64,000 nucleotides of DNA, from assembly GCF_000312565.1 (NCBI RefSeq), contig NZ_CALW02000042.1, positions 1 through 64,000 of the forward strand, in the 5' to 3' direction. This document shows positions 51,515 through 62,237 of the stretch, one piece after another. Made by a program: the position numbers and the translations under genes. Positions within the stretch are counted from its first letter, which is position 1; the number at the start of each line of letters is the position of its first letter. Under the pieces are notes generated by a model. It worked only from the letters and a program-made list of their open reading frames with translations. It did not search any database and was not told where the DNA came from. Source of the stretch: Bartonella rattaustraliani AUST/NH4. GTDB taxonomy: Bacteria; Pseudomonadota; Alphaproteobacteria; Rhizobiales; Rhizobiaceae.

Positions 51515-52657
51515 CTAAAAAGCAGGTTTGACTTCATCTAAATAGACACGTTTCCCCCCCTTTATTTCAATAATACCAATAGGAATTTTAGGATTATGAT
51601 TTTTATCCATAGTCATATCACCAATGGGTGTCTGAAAATCTTTTAATTGGCTCAGAGCAAGAGTGATTTTTTCACGATCGGCACTGCCGGCTTTTTTAAT
51701 AGCTTCTATAAACATCATATAACTCGTGTATCCAAGAACAGAATTAATATTCGGCTCCTTGTCAGGATATGCAGCTCTCCATTCATTTGTGAACTCTCGT
51801 GCAGATGCTGACATATTTGGCATGTTTTCACTGTAGGGAAGCGTTGTATGTAAGAAACCTTCTGCAGCTTTCCCAGCAATTGTAACCGTTTCTGGATTAT
51901 CCATAGCATCTCCACCCATAATTCGAAACTTTGCACCTAGCTCACGGGCCTGTTTCACGATAATGGCACCTTCAGAAAAGTAGGACGGAATAAACAAAAG
52001 ATCAGGTTTTTTGGCTATAATCTGTGTGAGAACAGCTGAAAAATCCTGATCTCCTGAATTATAATTTAAATTTGCAATAACTTCACCACCTAATTTTTTG
52101 AAATCACGCAGAAAATAACTTGAAAGACCAATTGCGTAATCACTTGATATATCTTTGAGAATAGCGACTTTTTTGACACCTAAAGTTTGGCTAACATAAG
52201 TTGCAATTCCTATGGCTTGATAGGAATCAATGAAGCACGCGCGGAAATAGTATTTTTTGTTCTGTGTAACAAGTGGACTTGTTGAGGAAGTCGCAATGCT
52301 TGGAGTTTTCGCTTTTTCCGCTATTTCTCCACCAGCCAATGAAAGTGAAGAACCATAACTCCCGATAATTCCACTGACCTTTTCACTTGCAGTTAAACGC
52401 ATAACAGCATTGGCAGCTTCTACTTTATCTGATTTATTATCGATAACAATAAGCTCCACTTTACGTCCCAATACTTCAGAGGCTTTTTTGTGTGCCAATT
52501 CTATACCTTTAATCTCAAGTTCTCCTCCAAATGCATTTTGACCACTCAATGGAAGGTAAACGCCAATTTTGATAGGTTCATTTGCATGGATATTTGCTGC
52601 ATTTGCTACAAATGTTATGGCAGCTGCGACTGTAGTGAGGATTTTCTTCAATTGCAT
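51515..52657 (-). CDS. Branched-chain amino acid ABC transporter substrate-binding protein
   Basis: This periplasmic binding protein (LivJ/LivK or peripla_BP_6 type, 380 residues) presents amino acids to LivHM. A signal peptide of about 26 residues (MQLKKILTTVAAAITFVANA) is followed by PIKIGVYLPLSGQNAFGGEL. The substrate-binding lobe includes IGSYGSSLSLAGGEIAEK and STSPLVTQNKKYYFR. AAGGA lies about 11 bases before the ATG. The actual ligand range (branched-chain or other amino acids) cannot be read from the sequence. Confidence 0.93.
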   Translation of the reverse strand: MQLKKILTTVAAAITFVANAANIHANEPIKIGVYLPLSGQNAFGGELEIKGIELAHKKASEVLGRKVELIVIDNKSDKVEAANAVMRLTASEKVSGIIGSYGSSLSLAGGEIAEKAKTPSIATSSTSPLVTQNKKYYFRACFIDSYQAIGIATYVSQTLGVKKVAILKDISSDYAIGLSSYFLRDFKKLGGEVIANLNYNSGDQDFSAVLTQIIAKKPDLLFIPSYFSEGAIIVKQARELGAKFRIMGGDAMDNPETVTIAGKAAEGFLHTTLPYSENMPNMSASAREFTNEWRAAYPDKEPNINSVLGYTSYMMFIEAIKKAGSADREKITLALSQLKDFQTPIGDMTMDKNHNPKIPIGIIEIKGGKRVYLDEVKPAF

Positions 52658-52958
52658 TGCGCATTTTCCTTAGTTTTGGTTGTAATTTCCGCACTTTATC
52701 CTGAACTTCTTTAGCATGCAAGTTACACATTGAAATGAAAATATCATTGTGTAAAAAATATTGTGCATTGTTTTCTGTAAGATATCTGAAGAAGACAATC
52801 AAACATTTTTATAAATATCCACGTTGATATCAACATAGGGTGGACGACAATATGGGGAAATCTTATCTTGGGTCTTGCGTGTTGATACAAGAGCAATGTT
52901 TACTTAAGCATAGAGAATCAATATCGTACAATTTAGAGCTACAGGGTCACATTTTATT
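52658..52958. other. Intergenic, about 300 bp, divergent starts
   Basis: This space holds the promoters of the liv operon (-) and the cold-shock protein gene (+). No gene is seen. Minus-strand frame 52578-52802 has no protein character. Confidence 0.5.
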
Positions 52959-53534
52959 ATGACGAGTAAGGATGCATTAAAAGATTATTCCCCATCTGAG
53001 GACAGTATAGGTTCTTGTGGTGAAATCATTGAAATCAGTGGTGTCATTAAGTGGTTTGATAGTAGTAAGGGGTATGGATTTATTGTGCCTGATTTGCCTA
53101 ATTTCCCTGATATATTGTTGCACGTTACAGTAATGCGGAGAGATGGGTTTCAAACAGCTTTGGAGGGCGCTAAAGTTGTCTGTGCTGTGGAGAAAACTGA
53201 ACGAGGATTAAAGTGTGTTCAGGTGAAGTCCATAGACTGTTCTTCAGCGATTCACCCTTCAGAAATTCCACCCCGTACTCATGTTGTTGTGACACCAGAA
53301 AGTGGTTTAGAGCGCGCAATTGTTAAATGGTTCAATCGTGATAAGGGATTTGGCTTTCTTAGCCGCGGGCAGGGTACGGAAGACATTTTTGTTCATATGG
53401 AAACGTTGCGTCGTTTTGGTTTAGCAGAGATTCGTTCTGGACAGGTTGTCCTTGTCCGGTTTGGTAAAGGAGAAAAAGGCTTGATGACAGCAGAGATTTA
53501 TCCTGATATTGGAGTTTCGTTTTCTACGCATTAA
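52959..53534 (+). CDS. Protein with two cold-shock domains
   Basis: The 191-residue protein has two nucleic-acid-binding cold-shock (OB-fold) domains. The first (about residues 25-95) begins [19 protein letters not shown]. The second (about 118-185) begins [19 protein letters not shown] and contains [13 protein letters not shown]. Both keep the RNP1-like KGYGFI/KGFGFL, but the first has a diverged RNP2-like strand (DILLHVTV). Double-CSD proteins are common in alphaproteobacteria, where a DUF192 gene often follows. Here that gene is a pseudogene. Confidence 0.93.
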   Translation: MTSKDALKDYSPSEDSIGSCGEIIEISGVIKWFDSSKGYGFIVPDLPNFPDILLHVTVMRRDGFQTALEGAKVVCAVEKTERGLKCVQVKSIDCSSAIHPSEIPPRTHVVVTPESGLERAIVKWFNRDKGFGFLSRGQGTEDIFVHMETLRRFGLAEIRSGQVVLVRFGKGEKGLMTAEIYPDIGVSFSTH

Positions 53535-53678
53535 GTTGTTCTTTTAAGATTATATGATCTTGTATTTTAATGAAGTGTTGTTATGCAAATACTTAAATGG
53601 AAATAGCTATAAGCCAATGTGTCTGAGAAAGGATATCTCTGTGAGTTGCCTTCAATTTCCACGTTCATATTGAAGGAG

Positions 53679-54248
53679 ATGAGAAGATTGTCGTTTTTAC
53701 TTTCTATTTTATACAACCTTCAAAGGGCTATTTGTTGTGAGGATAAAAGTCTTAAAGTCTTTTATTTAAAAGAAGGTTCATTAGTTGTATCAATGCTCTT
53801 TTTTATGTTAGAAGAGTAGTTAGAGTTAAGAGGGACCTGTAGAGGTCCCTATCTATCCTGGTCCTTTAGAGATAGAGACAAAAGAGGGTACGGTTTTTTT
53901 AAATGTAGAGATTGCTTTTATAGCATTCTAGGCGAGAACAGGTTTGATGTATCGTACGGACTTTCCCCAAAATTATGTAATGCTCTTTAGGAATCAATTA
54001 TAAAGATAAAAAAGTTTTTTATGTGGATGGAAAATACGCCTTTACCTTTAGATATGATTTTTTAAACCAATGAAGGAATAATTGTATCAATTGTTGAAAA
54101 CACATTTTCATTTTCAACGGATGTTATTTCATCGCAAGTTCCTGCAGCTTTTGCAATTGAGATTAATGTCGGTGAAGTTTCTGAAAAGAGAATAGCGAAG
54201 GGCCAGCACGTTATTCATCCTGCTATTTGTGGAGAATATGAAAGGGTG
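53679..54248 (+). pseudogene. DUF192-family protein, broken
   Basis: Pieces of a DUF192 protein follow in order. First comes a signal-peptide-like MRRLSFLLSILYNL. Next is NVEIAFIAF, a stop and ARTGLMYRTDFPQNYVMLF (the family GLMYR/FR core). Then WMENTPLPLDMIF appears after stops and a frameshift, followed by NEGIIVSIVENT and PAAFAIEINVGEVSEK, ending before the hydrolase start. Several stops and frameshifts make it non-functional. A short perfect hairpin at 53831 lies within it. The location after a double cold-shock gene is the normal place for the intact family. Confidence 0.85.
53831..53850. terminator. Perfect 8-bp hairpin
   Basis: AGGGACCT (53831-53838) pairs perfectly with AGGTCCCT (53843-53850) over a 4-base loop GTAG. 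No T run follows directly. It may terminate the cold-shock transcript or be a leftover of the event that destroyed the DUF192 gene. Confidence 0.45.
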
Positions 54249-54254
54249 ACAAAA

Positions 54255-55028
54255 ATGACAGCAGAAGAAATTCGTTTTTTTGAATATGATGGTTTACGTT
54301 TTGCTTACCGAGAAGAAGGGCAGGGCGCAGCTGTTTTATTGATTCATGGCTTTGGTTCTTCTGCTCGTGTCAATTGGTATGCAACGGGTTGGTTTGGAAT
54401 TCTCACACAAGCGGGTTATCGTGTTATCGCTTTTGATAATCGCGGACATGGGGATTCTATTAAAAGTTATGATCCTGCTTTTTATACACCTCAAGCTATG
54501 GCTAGCGATGCTATGAAGTTATTGGAACATTTAGGGGTATCCAGAGCGCATGTGATGGGATACTCTATGGGAGCACGGATTAGTGCATTTATGGCTCTTT
54601 CATATCCAACATACGTACACAGCGTTATTTTTGGTGGATTGGGTATTGGTATGGTCACAGGTGCAGGAAATTGGAAACCTGTTGCGGAAGCCCTTTTGGC
54701 AGAAGATATTTCTACCATTACCAATCCGCGTGGTTTGATGTTTCGTAAATTTGCAGATCAAACTAAAAGTGATAAACGTGCTCTTGCAGCTTGTGTTGTT
54801 ACATCAAAACAAGAGTTAACAGCATCTGAGGTTTATAAAATTAAGCAACCAGCACTTGTTGCTGTTGGCTCATTAGATGAAATTGGTGGCGAAGCAGAAC
54901 CGTTAGCAGCTTTGTTGCCTTACGGTGAAGCATTATCCATTCCTGGTCGAGATCATATGCTAGCTGTGGGAGATAAAGTCTACAAAAAAGGCGTTATCGA
55001 TTTCCTTTCTCGTTATCCACTTATGTGA
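54255..55028 (+). CDS. Alpha/beta-hydrolase fold protein
   Basis: A 257-residue hydrolase. The oxyanion region is LIHGFGSSARVNW, the nucleophile elbow GYSMGARISAF (Ser about residue 98) and the catalytic His in GRDHMLAVGD near the end. An Asp lies in VGSLDEIGG. The substrate is unknown. I prefer the ATG at 54255, which has AAGGG eight bases upstream, over the GTG at 54246. The start directly follows the DUF192 pseudogene end. Confidence 0.88.
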   Translation: MTAEEIRFFEYDGLRFAYREEGQGAAVLLIHGFGSSARVNWYATGWFGILTQAGYRVIAFDNRGHGDSIKSYDPAFYTPQAMASDAMKLLEHLGVSRAHVMGYSMGARISAFMALSYPTYVHSVIFGGLGIGMVTGAGNWKPVAEALLAEDISTITNPRGLMFRKFADQTKSDKRALAACVVTSKQELTASEVYKIKQPALVAVGSLDEIGGEAEPLAALLPYGEALSIPGRDHMLAVGDKVYKKGVIDFLSRYPLM

Positions 55029-55651
55029 AAATGATGTTTAAATTTACAATATCTCATATTTTTATTTTGGATAAGGTACAAAATTTATTTAGAGGTTTAG
55101 CTGCGGAAATACAAGTTTTATAAAAAAAGAGGAGAAATAACGATATAGTCTCATTCGTTTTGTGTAAGCGTGTAATTCTTTTTCATAGGTTAAATGTGTA
55201 GATTTTAAAAATCATTAAAAATGAATTACTTTTCAATCATGCACTAGGAAACTACGATAAATCAAGCAGATCTCAAACGCAGAAATGCTTTTAATTTATA
55301 AAAATTTTATTCTTGGATAGAAGATAAAAATATAAGCAGTTGATCAATATTTCGTCAGAATATGTTCGTAAAAGAAATCGCTAAAATGGGGGATAAGATA
55401 AAATTCATTAAAAACTTACAATTTTCTACCCATTTTTTTTACTTTTAAATCTATCCGAGTATATTTACGAATGATGAATTCTTTTAACTACTTTGTAAAA
55501 ATCATTTAGTAAATGTATGGAAATAGTGTTATTTGAATTATAGGTAATATTGAGAGAAGGTTAAGGGTAAGTTTCTTTTTACAGAGTCGTAAGGCTAGCT
55601 TATTTACCAAACAAAAATTAATTGAATAGTCTCAAAAAACAGGAGAGCATA
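55029..55651. other. Intergenic, about 620 bp
   Basis: AT-rich and without gene-like frames. The ribosome-binding site of the DUF3126 gene (AGGAG) is at 55641-55645. No other element is apparent. Confidence 0.5.
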
Positions 55652-55864
55652 GTGAATGCTGATGAAATAAAAAAACTTGATCGTTATTTAAAAAAAATAT
55701 TCCAAAATTCAGCATTGCAAGTAAAAGCACGGCCTAAAAAAGATGATTCTTGTGAGGTTTATATGGGCGATGAGTTTTTAGGTATTATCTATCGAGATGA
55801 AGATGAGGGTGAGCTCTCATATAATTTCTCAATGGCCATCTTAGATCTTGATTTAGAAACTTGA
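55652..55864 (+). CDS. DUF3126 family protein
   Basis: This 70-residue protein matches the alphaproteobacterial DUF3126 pattern: VNADEIKKLDRYLKKIF, then VKARPKKDDSCEVYMGDEFL and a closing FSMAILDLDLE. The GTG at 55652 is chosen because AGGAG lies about six bases upstream; the longer frame from TTG 55622 overlaps that site. It is small, acidic at the end and has no signal peptide. The function is unknown. Confidence 0.9.
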   Translation: MNADEIKKLDRYLKKIFQNSALQVKARPKKDDSCEVYMGDEFLGIIYRDEDEGELSYNFSMAILDLDLET

Positions 55865-55907
55865 TTCTATTGTGAAGCTTTAAGCGAATTTTTCTCATTT
55901 CATAAGA

Positions 55908-56729
55908 TTATATGAGTTTTAATGCTTTAAAACTTGTATGTTCATTTCGTGCAATAATAAGATGGTCGTGAAGAATAATGCCCAATGCATTTGCGGCATC
56001 TTTTAATCTGTATGTCATGGTTATATCCGCTTTGGAGGGTGTCGAATCGCCTGAAGGGTGATTGTGCACTAAGATAAGCCCTGATGCAGATAATTCTAAA
56101 GCACGAGAGATGACTTCACGTGGATAAACAGGCGTATGATCAATGGTGCCAGTTTGTTGCACTTCATCGGCAAGCAAACCATTTTTCTTATCAAGAAATA
56201 AGATACGAAATTGTTCGCGTGTTTCGTGAGCCATGACAGCTTTACAATAAGCTAAGACTTTATCCCATGATGAAAAAATATCACGTTTAAACAACTCTGC
56301 ACGGGCAACGCGTCCAACAACATCTGAAATAATTTTTAAATCTATAGCAGTTGCCGGACCACAGCCTTGAATTTCTTGAAGTCGATGAATATCAGCACCC
56401 AAGACATCTGCTAATGAACCAAATCGCGCTATTAAATTCTTGGCTATTGGTTTTGTATTTGCTCGGGGAATTGTGCGAAAAAGCAAGAGCTCCAGGTATT
56501 CATAATCTTCAATTGCATTTCCTTTTGATTTTAAATAGCGTTGACGAAGGCGCTCACGATGTCCTTGATAATGTTTATGTGTTTGTAATTTTTTTTGAAG
56601 TTTTGTCTGTTGTACTTTTGCTATTGGGTCAAGAAGGGGACTTGATGTTAATAAAAAATAATCACTTTGAATGTCTTCCTTTTTATTTATTTTTTTTACC
56701 ATAACATTTCTACGTTTATTTAAGCACAT
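55908..56729 (-). CDS. radC: RadC family JAB1/MPN-domain protein
   Basis: The 273-residue protein starts with a basic, poorly conserved N-terminus. A helix-hairpin-helix-like part follows ([20 protein letters not shown]), then the RadC MPN domain with the JAMM metal motif [16 protein letters not shown] (about residues 221-236). The historical link to DNA repair is uncertain. The start could be 56729 (overlapping the map stop) or 56702. It is the last gene of sfsA-map-radC on the minus strand. Confidence 0.93.
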   Translation of the reverse strand: MCLNKRRNVMVKKINKKEDIQSDYFLLTSSPLLDPIAKVQQTKLQKKLQTHKHYQGHRERLRQRYLKSKGNAIEDYEYLELLLFRTIPRANTKPIAKNLIARFGSLADVLGADIHRLQEIQGCGPATAIDLKIISDVVGRVARAELFKRDIFSSWDKVLAYCKAVMAHETREQFRILFLDKKNGLLADEVQQTGTIDHTPVYPREVISRALELSASGLILVHNHPSGDSTPSKADITMTYRLKDAANALGIILHDHLIIARNEHTSFKALKLI

Positions 56730-57550
56730 GAATTTGGAATATAAAAAATACCTTTAGGAGATTGTGTAAAAATTTCGCACCCCTCATTTGTTACACCAAT
56801 TGTATGTTCATACTGTGCGGTAAGAGATCGATCACGTGTAACAGCAGTCCATCCATCAGATAAAATTTTAACTTGTGGTTTTCCAAGATTAATCATTGGC
56901 TCAATTGTGAACATCATACCTTGTTTTAACTCTATCCCTTTTCCAGGAGTTCCATAATGAAGAATATTGGGAGCATCATGAAAAAGCTGACCAATTCCAT
57001 GTCCACAAAAATCTCTTACAACAGAGCACCGTTCAGATTCTGCATAGTTTTGAATGGCGGCACCAATATCACCTGTCGTTGCGCCTGGCTTGACAGCAGC
57101 AATTCCCCTCATAAGACTTTCATGTGTTATTTTTAGCAGCCGTTCTGCAGCACGTCTGATTTTTCCAACAGGATACATGCGGCTTGAGTCTCCATGCCAA
57201 CCATCGAGAATAAAGGTTACATCAACATTTACGATATCGCCTTCTTGTAGAGTTCTTTTATTGGGAATACCATGGCATACAACATGATTAATGGATGTAC
57301 AGCATGAATGTCCGTATCCATGATAATTGAGATCAGCAGGAAGTGCCCCCCGTTTGGCGCCAAAAATAAAGACAAAATCATCAATTTCTTGTGTTGTGAT
57401 ACCTGGTTTAATAATTTCTGTAAGTGCATCAAGGCATTCTGCAGCAATACGACCAACTTCCCGCATTTTCGAAAAAGCGTGTTCATCAAAAATGCGAATT
57501 TGTCCATTAGATTTTAAGGGGATTTTATTATATTCAATATAATCAGTCAT
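56720..57550 (-). CDS. map: Methionine aminopeptidase type I
   Basis: Map removes the initiator methionine from new proteins. The 276 residues carry the pita-bread fold ligands: the Asp of [15 protein letters not shown], the His in [13 protein letters not shown] and the Glu in [27 protein letters not shown] is the substrate-pocket region. The start overlaps the sfsA 3' end by about eight bases. Confidence 0.96.
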   Translation of the reverse strand: MTDYIEYNKIPLKSNGQIRIFDEHAFSKMREVGRIAAECLDALTEIIKPGITTQEIDDFVFIFGAKRGALPADLNYHGYGHSCCTSINHVVCHGIPNKRTLQEGDIVNVDVTFILDGWHGDSSRMYPVGKIRRAAERLLKITHESLMRGIAAVKPGATTGDIGAAIQNYAESERCSVVRDFCGHGIGQLFHDAPNILHYGTPGKGIELKQGMMFTIEPMINLGKPQVKILSDGWTAVTRDRSLTAQYEHTIGVTNEGCEIFTQSPKGIFYIPNSCA

Positions 57551-58259
57551 TGCTTTTTCTGTTTTCTATTTTCACTCGACGAACCGGAAAAATGCCTTCT
57601 ACACTTACGTGACATTTTACAGCATAAAACTCCACCCCAGATTCTAACGCTAAATTAAATTTACGTCCATAGGTTGGATCAAGATCGTGGCAGATTGTAA
57701 AGGCTGAACAATCTTCTCGTTGAATTATATAAAGCATAACAGCTCGTTTTCCTTGTTGCACGATTTTTATAAGTTCTTCAAGATGACGTGTGCCACGCTT
57801 TGTTTCAGTGTCGGGAAATTCTGCTAATCCTTTCTGACGAATGAAATGGACATTTTTGATTTCTAGGTAACAATCGGGAAGGGTATCATCACGCAGAAGA
57901 AAGTCAATTCGTGATTGCGTACCATAACGTTGTTCTTTTAAGATTGTTTTGTATTGGCTTAGTTCGGGTAATAAGCCCTTTTGAATCGCTTCTAATGCAA
58001 GTTTGTTGGGCAAAGTCGTATTGATACCAACCAAAGTGTTATTTGTTTCAACAATTTCTAATTGATACGCATATTTTCGCTTGGAATTATTATGATATGA
58101 AAGCCAAATATTGGAGTTGGGAGTTGTCAACCCAAGCATCGATCCTGTATTGGGAACTGATACGGTAAAAATATGTTGATCGCTTTGTTTAACGTCAGCG
58201 AGAAAACGTTTATAACGACGAATAAGTTGTGCAGGAAAAAGTTTAGGAATAAAGAGCAT
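57543..58259 (-). CDS. sfsA: SfsA family DNA/RNA nuclease
   Basis: SfsA was first named for sugar-fermentation stimulation in E. coli and has a nuclease-like fold with a DNA-binding N-terminal OB domain. The 238 residues include RRYKRFLADVKQSD, TGSMLGLTTPNSNIWLSYHN and RIDFLLRDDTLPDCYLEIKN (catalytic core with Asp and Glu-x-Lys). FPDTETKRGTRHLEEL follows, as typical for the family. The actual cellular role is unclear. Confidence 0.94.
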   Translation of the reverse strand: MLFIPKLFPAQLIRRYKRFLADVKQSDQHIFTVSVPNTGSMLGLTTPNSNIWLSYHNNSKRKYAYQLEIVETNNTLVGINTTLPNKLALEAIQKGLLPELSQYKTILKEQRYGTQSRIDFLLRDDTLPDCYLEIKNVHFIRQKGLAEFPDTETKRGTRHLEELIKIVQQGKRAVMLYIIQREDCSAFTICHDLDPTYGRKFNLALESGVEFYAVKCHVSVEGIFPVRRVKIENRKSND

Positions 58260-58614
58260 ATTCTTGTTTAGAATTTATAATTTCATCATTCAAGGCAAGG
58301 TAAGATCTGTAAATTTTGTACAGCATATTTTAAAAGACATTATTGATGCACATGATGCACAAAAATGTTAAAAACATGCAGAACATTTCTTCGCATCTTT
58401 TGCTTTTCTCATTCATGATCAGTTTTTTAGGCATGATTAATATCGTTTAGACCATTGTTAATTCTTTTAAAGATGCTATTTCATAATAAACTCTGAATGA
58501 AAAGATAATGTTAGCTATAATTTGCTATTAAAGGATTATTTTACTAATTATTTTCTAAAGTTACGTTCAAAAAACTGTAATAAGGGTATAATAATAGATA
58601 CTTAGGTAGGATTG
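58260..58614. other. Intergenic, about 355 bp, divergent starts
   Basis: Space between sfsA (-) and the methyltransferase gene (+). No gene or strong hairpin was seen; promoters for both genes are expected here. Confidence 0.5.
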
Positions 58615-59451
58615 ATGGCTGGAACCAATAGGAATCGCGAAAATTTGACAAATGGTCCCATTATTATTTTAGTCGAACCGCAATTGCCTGAAAATATTGG
58701 TATGGTAGCAAGGGCGATGGCAAATTTTGGACTCTCTAAGCTTCGGTTAGTAAAACCTCGAGAATCATTTCCAAATGAAAAAGCCAGAGCTGCTGCGAGT
58801 AAAGCAGATCATGTTATTGATAACACATTCATTTTTGGTACGTTGCGTGAGGCGATTGCAGATTTGCATTATATTTTTGCTACAACAGCGCGTGAAAGAT
58901 GTGGTTTTAAAACTGTAAAAAGTGCTGTTGAAGCAGCAAATATCTTACGTCAGCGTGAAAATATTGGGCAGAAAACAGGTATTTTATTTGGAAGAGAACG
59001 GTGGGGATTAGAAAATGACGAGATAAGTCTTGTTGATGAAATCATCACTTTTCCCGTTAATCCTGCTTTTGCATCGCTCAATATTGCACAAGCAGTCTTG
59101 CTTATGTCTTATGAATGGATGAAATCAGGTTTGGAGGAAATGAGCGATACGGCTTTTCGTGCAGTAGAAATGGAGCCAGCTAATAAAGCGACATTCCATG
59201 GTTTTTTATCTCAATTGGAAAATGCTTTAGACATTCGTGGATATTTTAGACCCAAAGAGCGTAAAGAAGTGATGCTAGCAAATTTGCGTTCTGTTTTTAC
59301 ACGTGCCAATTTTAGCGAGTCTGAAGTTCGTTTGCTACGAGGGGTTGTCTCTTCATTGGATCATTTCTCACCTGAACTTCCACGGGGAAGTGGTGCGCCT
59401 GTAGGTCGTGGTCGTAAAAACATAAAAACAAGTGTGAAAACGAATGGATGA
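58615..59451 (+). CDS. SPOUT-class RNA methyltransferase, TrmJ-like
   Basis: The 278-residue protein belongs to the TrmH/SpoU family. It contains LVEPQLPENIGMVARAMANF, LFGRERWGLENDEI and the knot-forming NPAFASLNIAQAVLLM. TrmJ in E. coli methylates the ribose of C32/U32 in tRNA; this group is usually annotated TrmJ-like. A C-terminal extension (about residues 180-278) is partly basic. I use the ATG at 58615; an adjacent in-frame TTG at 58612 is possible. It overlaps murI by eight bases. Confidence 0.9.
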   Translation: MAGTNRNRENLTNGPIIILVEPQLPENIGMVARAMANFGLSKLRLVKPRESFPNEKARAAASKADHVIDNTFIFGTLREAIADLHYIFATTARERCGFKTVKSAVEAANILRQRENIGQKTGILFGRERWGLENDEISLVDEIITFPVNPAFASLNIAQAVLLMSYEWMKSGLEEMSDTAFRAVEMEPANKATFHGFLSQLENALDIRGYFRPKERKEVMLANLRSVFTRANFSESEVRLLRGVVSSLDHFSPELPRGSGAPVGRGRKNIKTSVKTNG

Positions 59452-60265
59452 GCAGCCTATTCTTTTTTTTGATAGTGGTATTGGCGGTTTAACAGTGTTG
59501 AGAGAAGTGCGCACTCTTATTCCTCATCAGCAATTTATTTATGTTGCCGATGACGCAGGCTTTCCTTATGGAAGTTGGGAAGAAAATGTTTTGAAAAATC
59601 GTATTGCTAAAATTTTTACAAATCTTTTAACACGTTATAACCCTGCTTTATGTGTGATCGCTTGTAATACAGTTTCAACATTAATGATGGCAGATTTGCG
59701 ACAAAAGTTTCCTAAAATGCTTTTTGTTGGGACAGTTCCTGCAATTAAAACAGCCGCTGAACAAACAAAATCTGGTTATATTTCAGTTTTAGCCACTCCT
59801 GGGACAGTGAAGCGTACTTATACGCAAGAACTTATCAACTCTTTTGCTGATCAGTGCCATGTTCAGCTTGTGGGGAGTGAAAAACTTGCTGGATTTGCTG
59901 AAGATTATTTACGTGGAGAATCTATCGATTTGGAAAAATTACGCCAAGAAATCCTTCCCTGCTTTGTTCAGAAAAATGGTAAATATACCGATGTCATTGT
60001 TTTGGCTTGTACACATTATCCTTTTTTGATTCATTTATTTCGTGAACAAGCTTTATGGCCGGTTGAATGGATCGATTCGGCAAAAGCTATAGCCAAACAC
60101 ACAAAATCATTATTACCGGAAAGAGTGTATTCAAAAAACATAAAGAATCATAAGGATTTTGCATTGCTTACATCGCAAAATATGACTTCTTCGACAAAAA
60201 ACTTGTTAAAAGGATTTGGCTTAAATGAGATGAAAAGAGTTGACTTTGAAATACAAGATCAATAA
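59444..60265 (+). CDS. murI: Glutamate racemase
   Basis: MurI makes D-glutamate for peptidoglycan. The motif FDSGIGGLTVLREV is at the start. The two catalytic cysteines lie in VIACNTVST (about residue 76) and LACTHYPFL (about 189). GTVPAIKTAAEQTKSG completes the pattern. Its 273 residues are normal. It is translationally coupled to the upstream methyltransferase gene. Confidence 0.96.
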   Translation: MDEQPILFFDSGIGGLTVLREVRTLIPHQQFIYVADDAGFPYGSWEENVLKNRIAKIFTNLLTRYNPALCVIACNTVSTLMMADLRQKFPKMLFVGTVPAIKTAAEQTKSGYISVLATPGTVKRTYTQELINSFADQCHVQLVGSEKLAGFAEDYLRGESIDLEKLRQEILPCFVQKNGKYTDVIVLACTHYPFLIHLFREQALWPVEWIDSAKAIAKHTKSLLPERVYSKNIKNHKDFALLTSQNMTSSTKNLLKGFGLNEMKRVDFEIQDQ

Positions 60266-60438
60266 AGTTGCGCCAGCTTTTTCTTTTAAAGAAATGGTGT
60301 TAATTGACGTGTCCCGTGGATAGCTTTGCATTTTATGTTAAGGGTATTCTGTCAGTCTTTGTATTTGAAGGCAGAGGAGGGCGCGTTTCCTTATAATCTC
60401 GCTCGTGGGATTTTGTTTTTTATTTTAAAGGAAATGCG

Positions 60439-61056
60439 ATGAGTAAACGCGAAACAACGAAATATAAAATTGACCGCCGTATGGGGGAGAATATTTGGGG
60501 TCGTCCAAAGTCTCCTGTTAATCGCCGTGATTACGGACCTGGTCAGCATGGACAACGCCGTAAAGGAAAGTTGTCTGACTATGGTGTACAATTGCGTGCT
60601 AAGCAGAAGTTAAAAGGATTTTACGGTGATATTTCAGAGAAACAATTCCGTAAAACTTATGAAGAAGCTGCTCGTCGACGTGGTGATACGGGTGAAAATC
60701 TTATCGGACTTCTAGAGTCGCGTTTGGATGCAGTTGTTTACCGTGCGAAATTTGTTCCTACGATTTTTGCTTCTCGTCAATTTATCAATCACGGTCATGT
60801 GAAAGTGAATGGGCGGCGTACAAATATTCAATCATACTGTTGTAAACCAGGTGATGTTATTGAGGTTCGTGAAAAATCGAAGCAGCTTGTTTTGGTTTTG
60901 GAATCTGTGCAGCTGGCAGAACGTGATGTGCCTGAATATATTGAAGCAGATCATAATCAGATGAAAGCGACATTTACGCGGGTTCCTGCTTTTGCAGATG
61001 TTCCTTATGCTGTACAAATGGAACCTAACTTGGTTGTTGAGTTTTATTCTCGCTGA
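60439..61056 (+). CDS. rpsD: 30S ribosomal protein S4
   Basis: S4 is a primary 16S rRNA-binding protein that starts assembly of the small subunit body. The 205 residues include [36 protein letters not shown] and the S4 RNA-binding domain [20 protein letters not shown] followed by [25 protein letters not shown] precedes the ATG. A possible TATAAT (60392-60397) lies about 45 bases upstream, though without a convincing -35 element. Confidence 0.97.
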   Translation: MSKRETTKYKIDRRMGENIWGRPKSPVNRRDYGPGQHGQRRKGKLSDYGVQLRAKQKLKGFYGDISEKQFRKTYEEAARRRGDTGENLIGLLESRLDAVVYRAKFVPTIFASRQFINHGHVKVNGRRTNIQSYCCKPGDVIEVREKSKQLVLVLESVQLAERDVPEYIEADHNQMKATFTRVPAFADVPYAVQMEPNLVVEFYSR

Positions 61057-61346
61057 GTTTTATGGGAGTATCGCTCTCTTCATTTTTTTATATGCTCTAA
61101 GATTATTATTTTGTAGTCTTTGAAGCTAACAAATGGTTACTCCGAATGGTGCTATATTGAATTTTTTGTTATATTTTATAACAACATCATTTGTATAGCT
61201 CCGTTTTTTGTCTTTTACATAGATCAATGGGGCATCAGTCTGAACTGCGTTATGTCTGTTATGAAGCTCTGGCTTTCTTGCAAAACAATCTCTTTATTGT
61301 GCAGGATTATGATCTTATGAAGAAAGTTTCAGTTCAAGATTAGACA
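61057..61346. other. Intergenic, about 290 bp
   Basis: No supported gene. The frame at 61120-61320 is rich in Cys, Ile and Phe and has no family character. Confidence 0.45.
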
Positions 61347-62192
61347 ATGGAAAAGAATGTAGAGAGAACTGATCCTTTGGTGAAAGAAATTGATGATTGT
61401 CATCCTATATTTCGTGGTGCGCCTTCAACTGTAGAGTTTAATAAATTGCGCAAACGGCTTTTGCGTCATATACGGCAAGCATTGGATGATTTTTCGATGC
61501 TTTCTTCAGGAAAAAAGTGGCTCATTGCTTTGTCAGGTGGAAAAGATTCTTATGGTTTATTAGCGCTTCTTTTAGATTTAAAATGGCGTGGTCTTTTACC
61601 TGTTGAAATTTTAGCCTGTAATCTTGATCAAGGACAACCAGGTTTTCCAAAACATATTCTTCCAGACTTTTTAAGTTCTTATCAAATTCCTTATCGCATC
61701 GAATATCAAGATACTTATTCCGTTGTTATAGATAAATTATCACAGACACAAACATATTGTTCACTTTGTTCTCGATTGCGACGTGGTCATTTATATCGTA
61801 TTGCTCGCGAAGAGGGATGTTCTGCCCTTGTTCTAGGGCATCATCGTGATGATGTTCTAGAAACGTTTTTTATGAACCTGTTTCATGGTGGCAGGTTAGC
61901 CGCCATGCCTGGAAAGCTTATCAATGACGAAGGAGATCTTTTTGTTTTGCGTCCTCTTGTTTACGCGGCGGAGGAAGATATGGAAAAATTTTCTCAAGTA
62001 ATGCAATTCCCTATCATTCCTTGCAATCTTTGTGGCAGTCAGGAGGGTTTACAACGCAATGTAATGAAAGAAATGCTAAAATATATAGAGAGAAAAATGC
62101 CAGGACGTAAAGACACTATGATTCGTGCCTTAACCAATGTACGTCCAAGCCATTTACTTGATAAAAAAATTTTTGATTTTGAAAATTTCTAA
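61347..62192 (+). CDS. ttcA: tRNA 2-thiocytidine(32) synthetase TtcA
   Basis: TtcA adds sulfur to C32 of certain tRNAs, using ATP and an iron-sulfur cluster. The PP-loop is [18 protein letters not shown] (about residues 62-79). Cluster-binding cysteines sit in [15 protein letters not shown] and in [29 protein letters not shown] is typical. Its 281 residues are normal. Confidence 0.95.
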   Translation: MEKNVERTDPLVKEIDDCHPIFRGAPSTVEFNKLRKRLLRHIRQALDDFSMLSSGKKWLIALSGGKDSYGLLALLLDLKWRGLLPVEILACNLDQGQPGFPKHILPDFLSSYQIPYRIEYQDTYSVVIDKLSQTQTYCSLCSRLRRGHLYRIAREEGCSALVLGHHRDDVLETFFMNLFHGGRLAAMPGKLINDEGDLFVLRPLVYAAEEDMEKFSQVMQFPIIPCNLCGSQEGLQRNVMKEMLKYIERKMPGRKDTMIRALTNVRPSHLLDKKIFDFENF

Positions 62193-62210
62193 AAATCAAT
62201 ATTCATTAAA

Positions 62211-62237
62211 TGCAGTTTTTTATAATTTTAAACTGCA
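62211..62237. terminator. Possible hairpin between convergent ttcA and rimO
   Basis: TGCAGTTT (62211-62218) pairs with AAACTGCA (62230-62237) across an AT loop. The right arm covers the last codons of rimO, so it may serve ttcA only. T-rich bases are in the loop rather than after the stem, which makes this weak. Confidence 0.35.
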
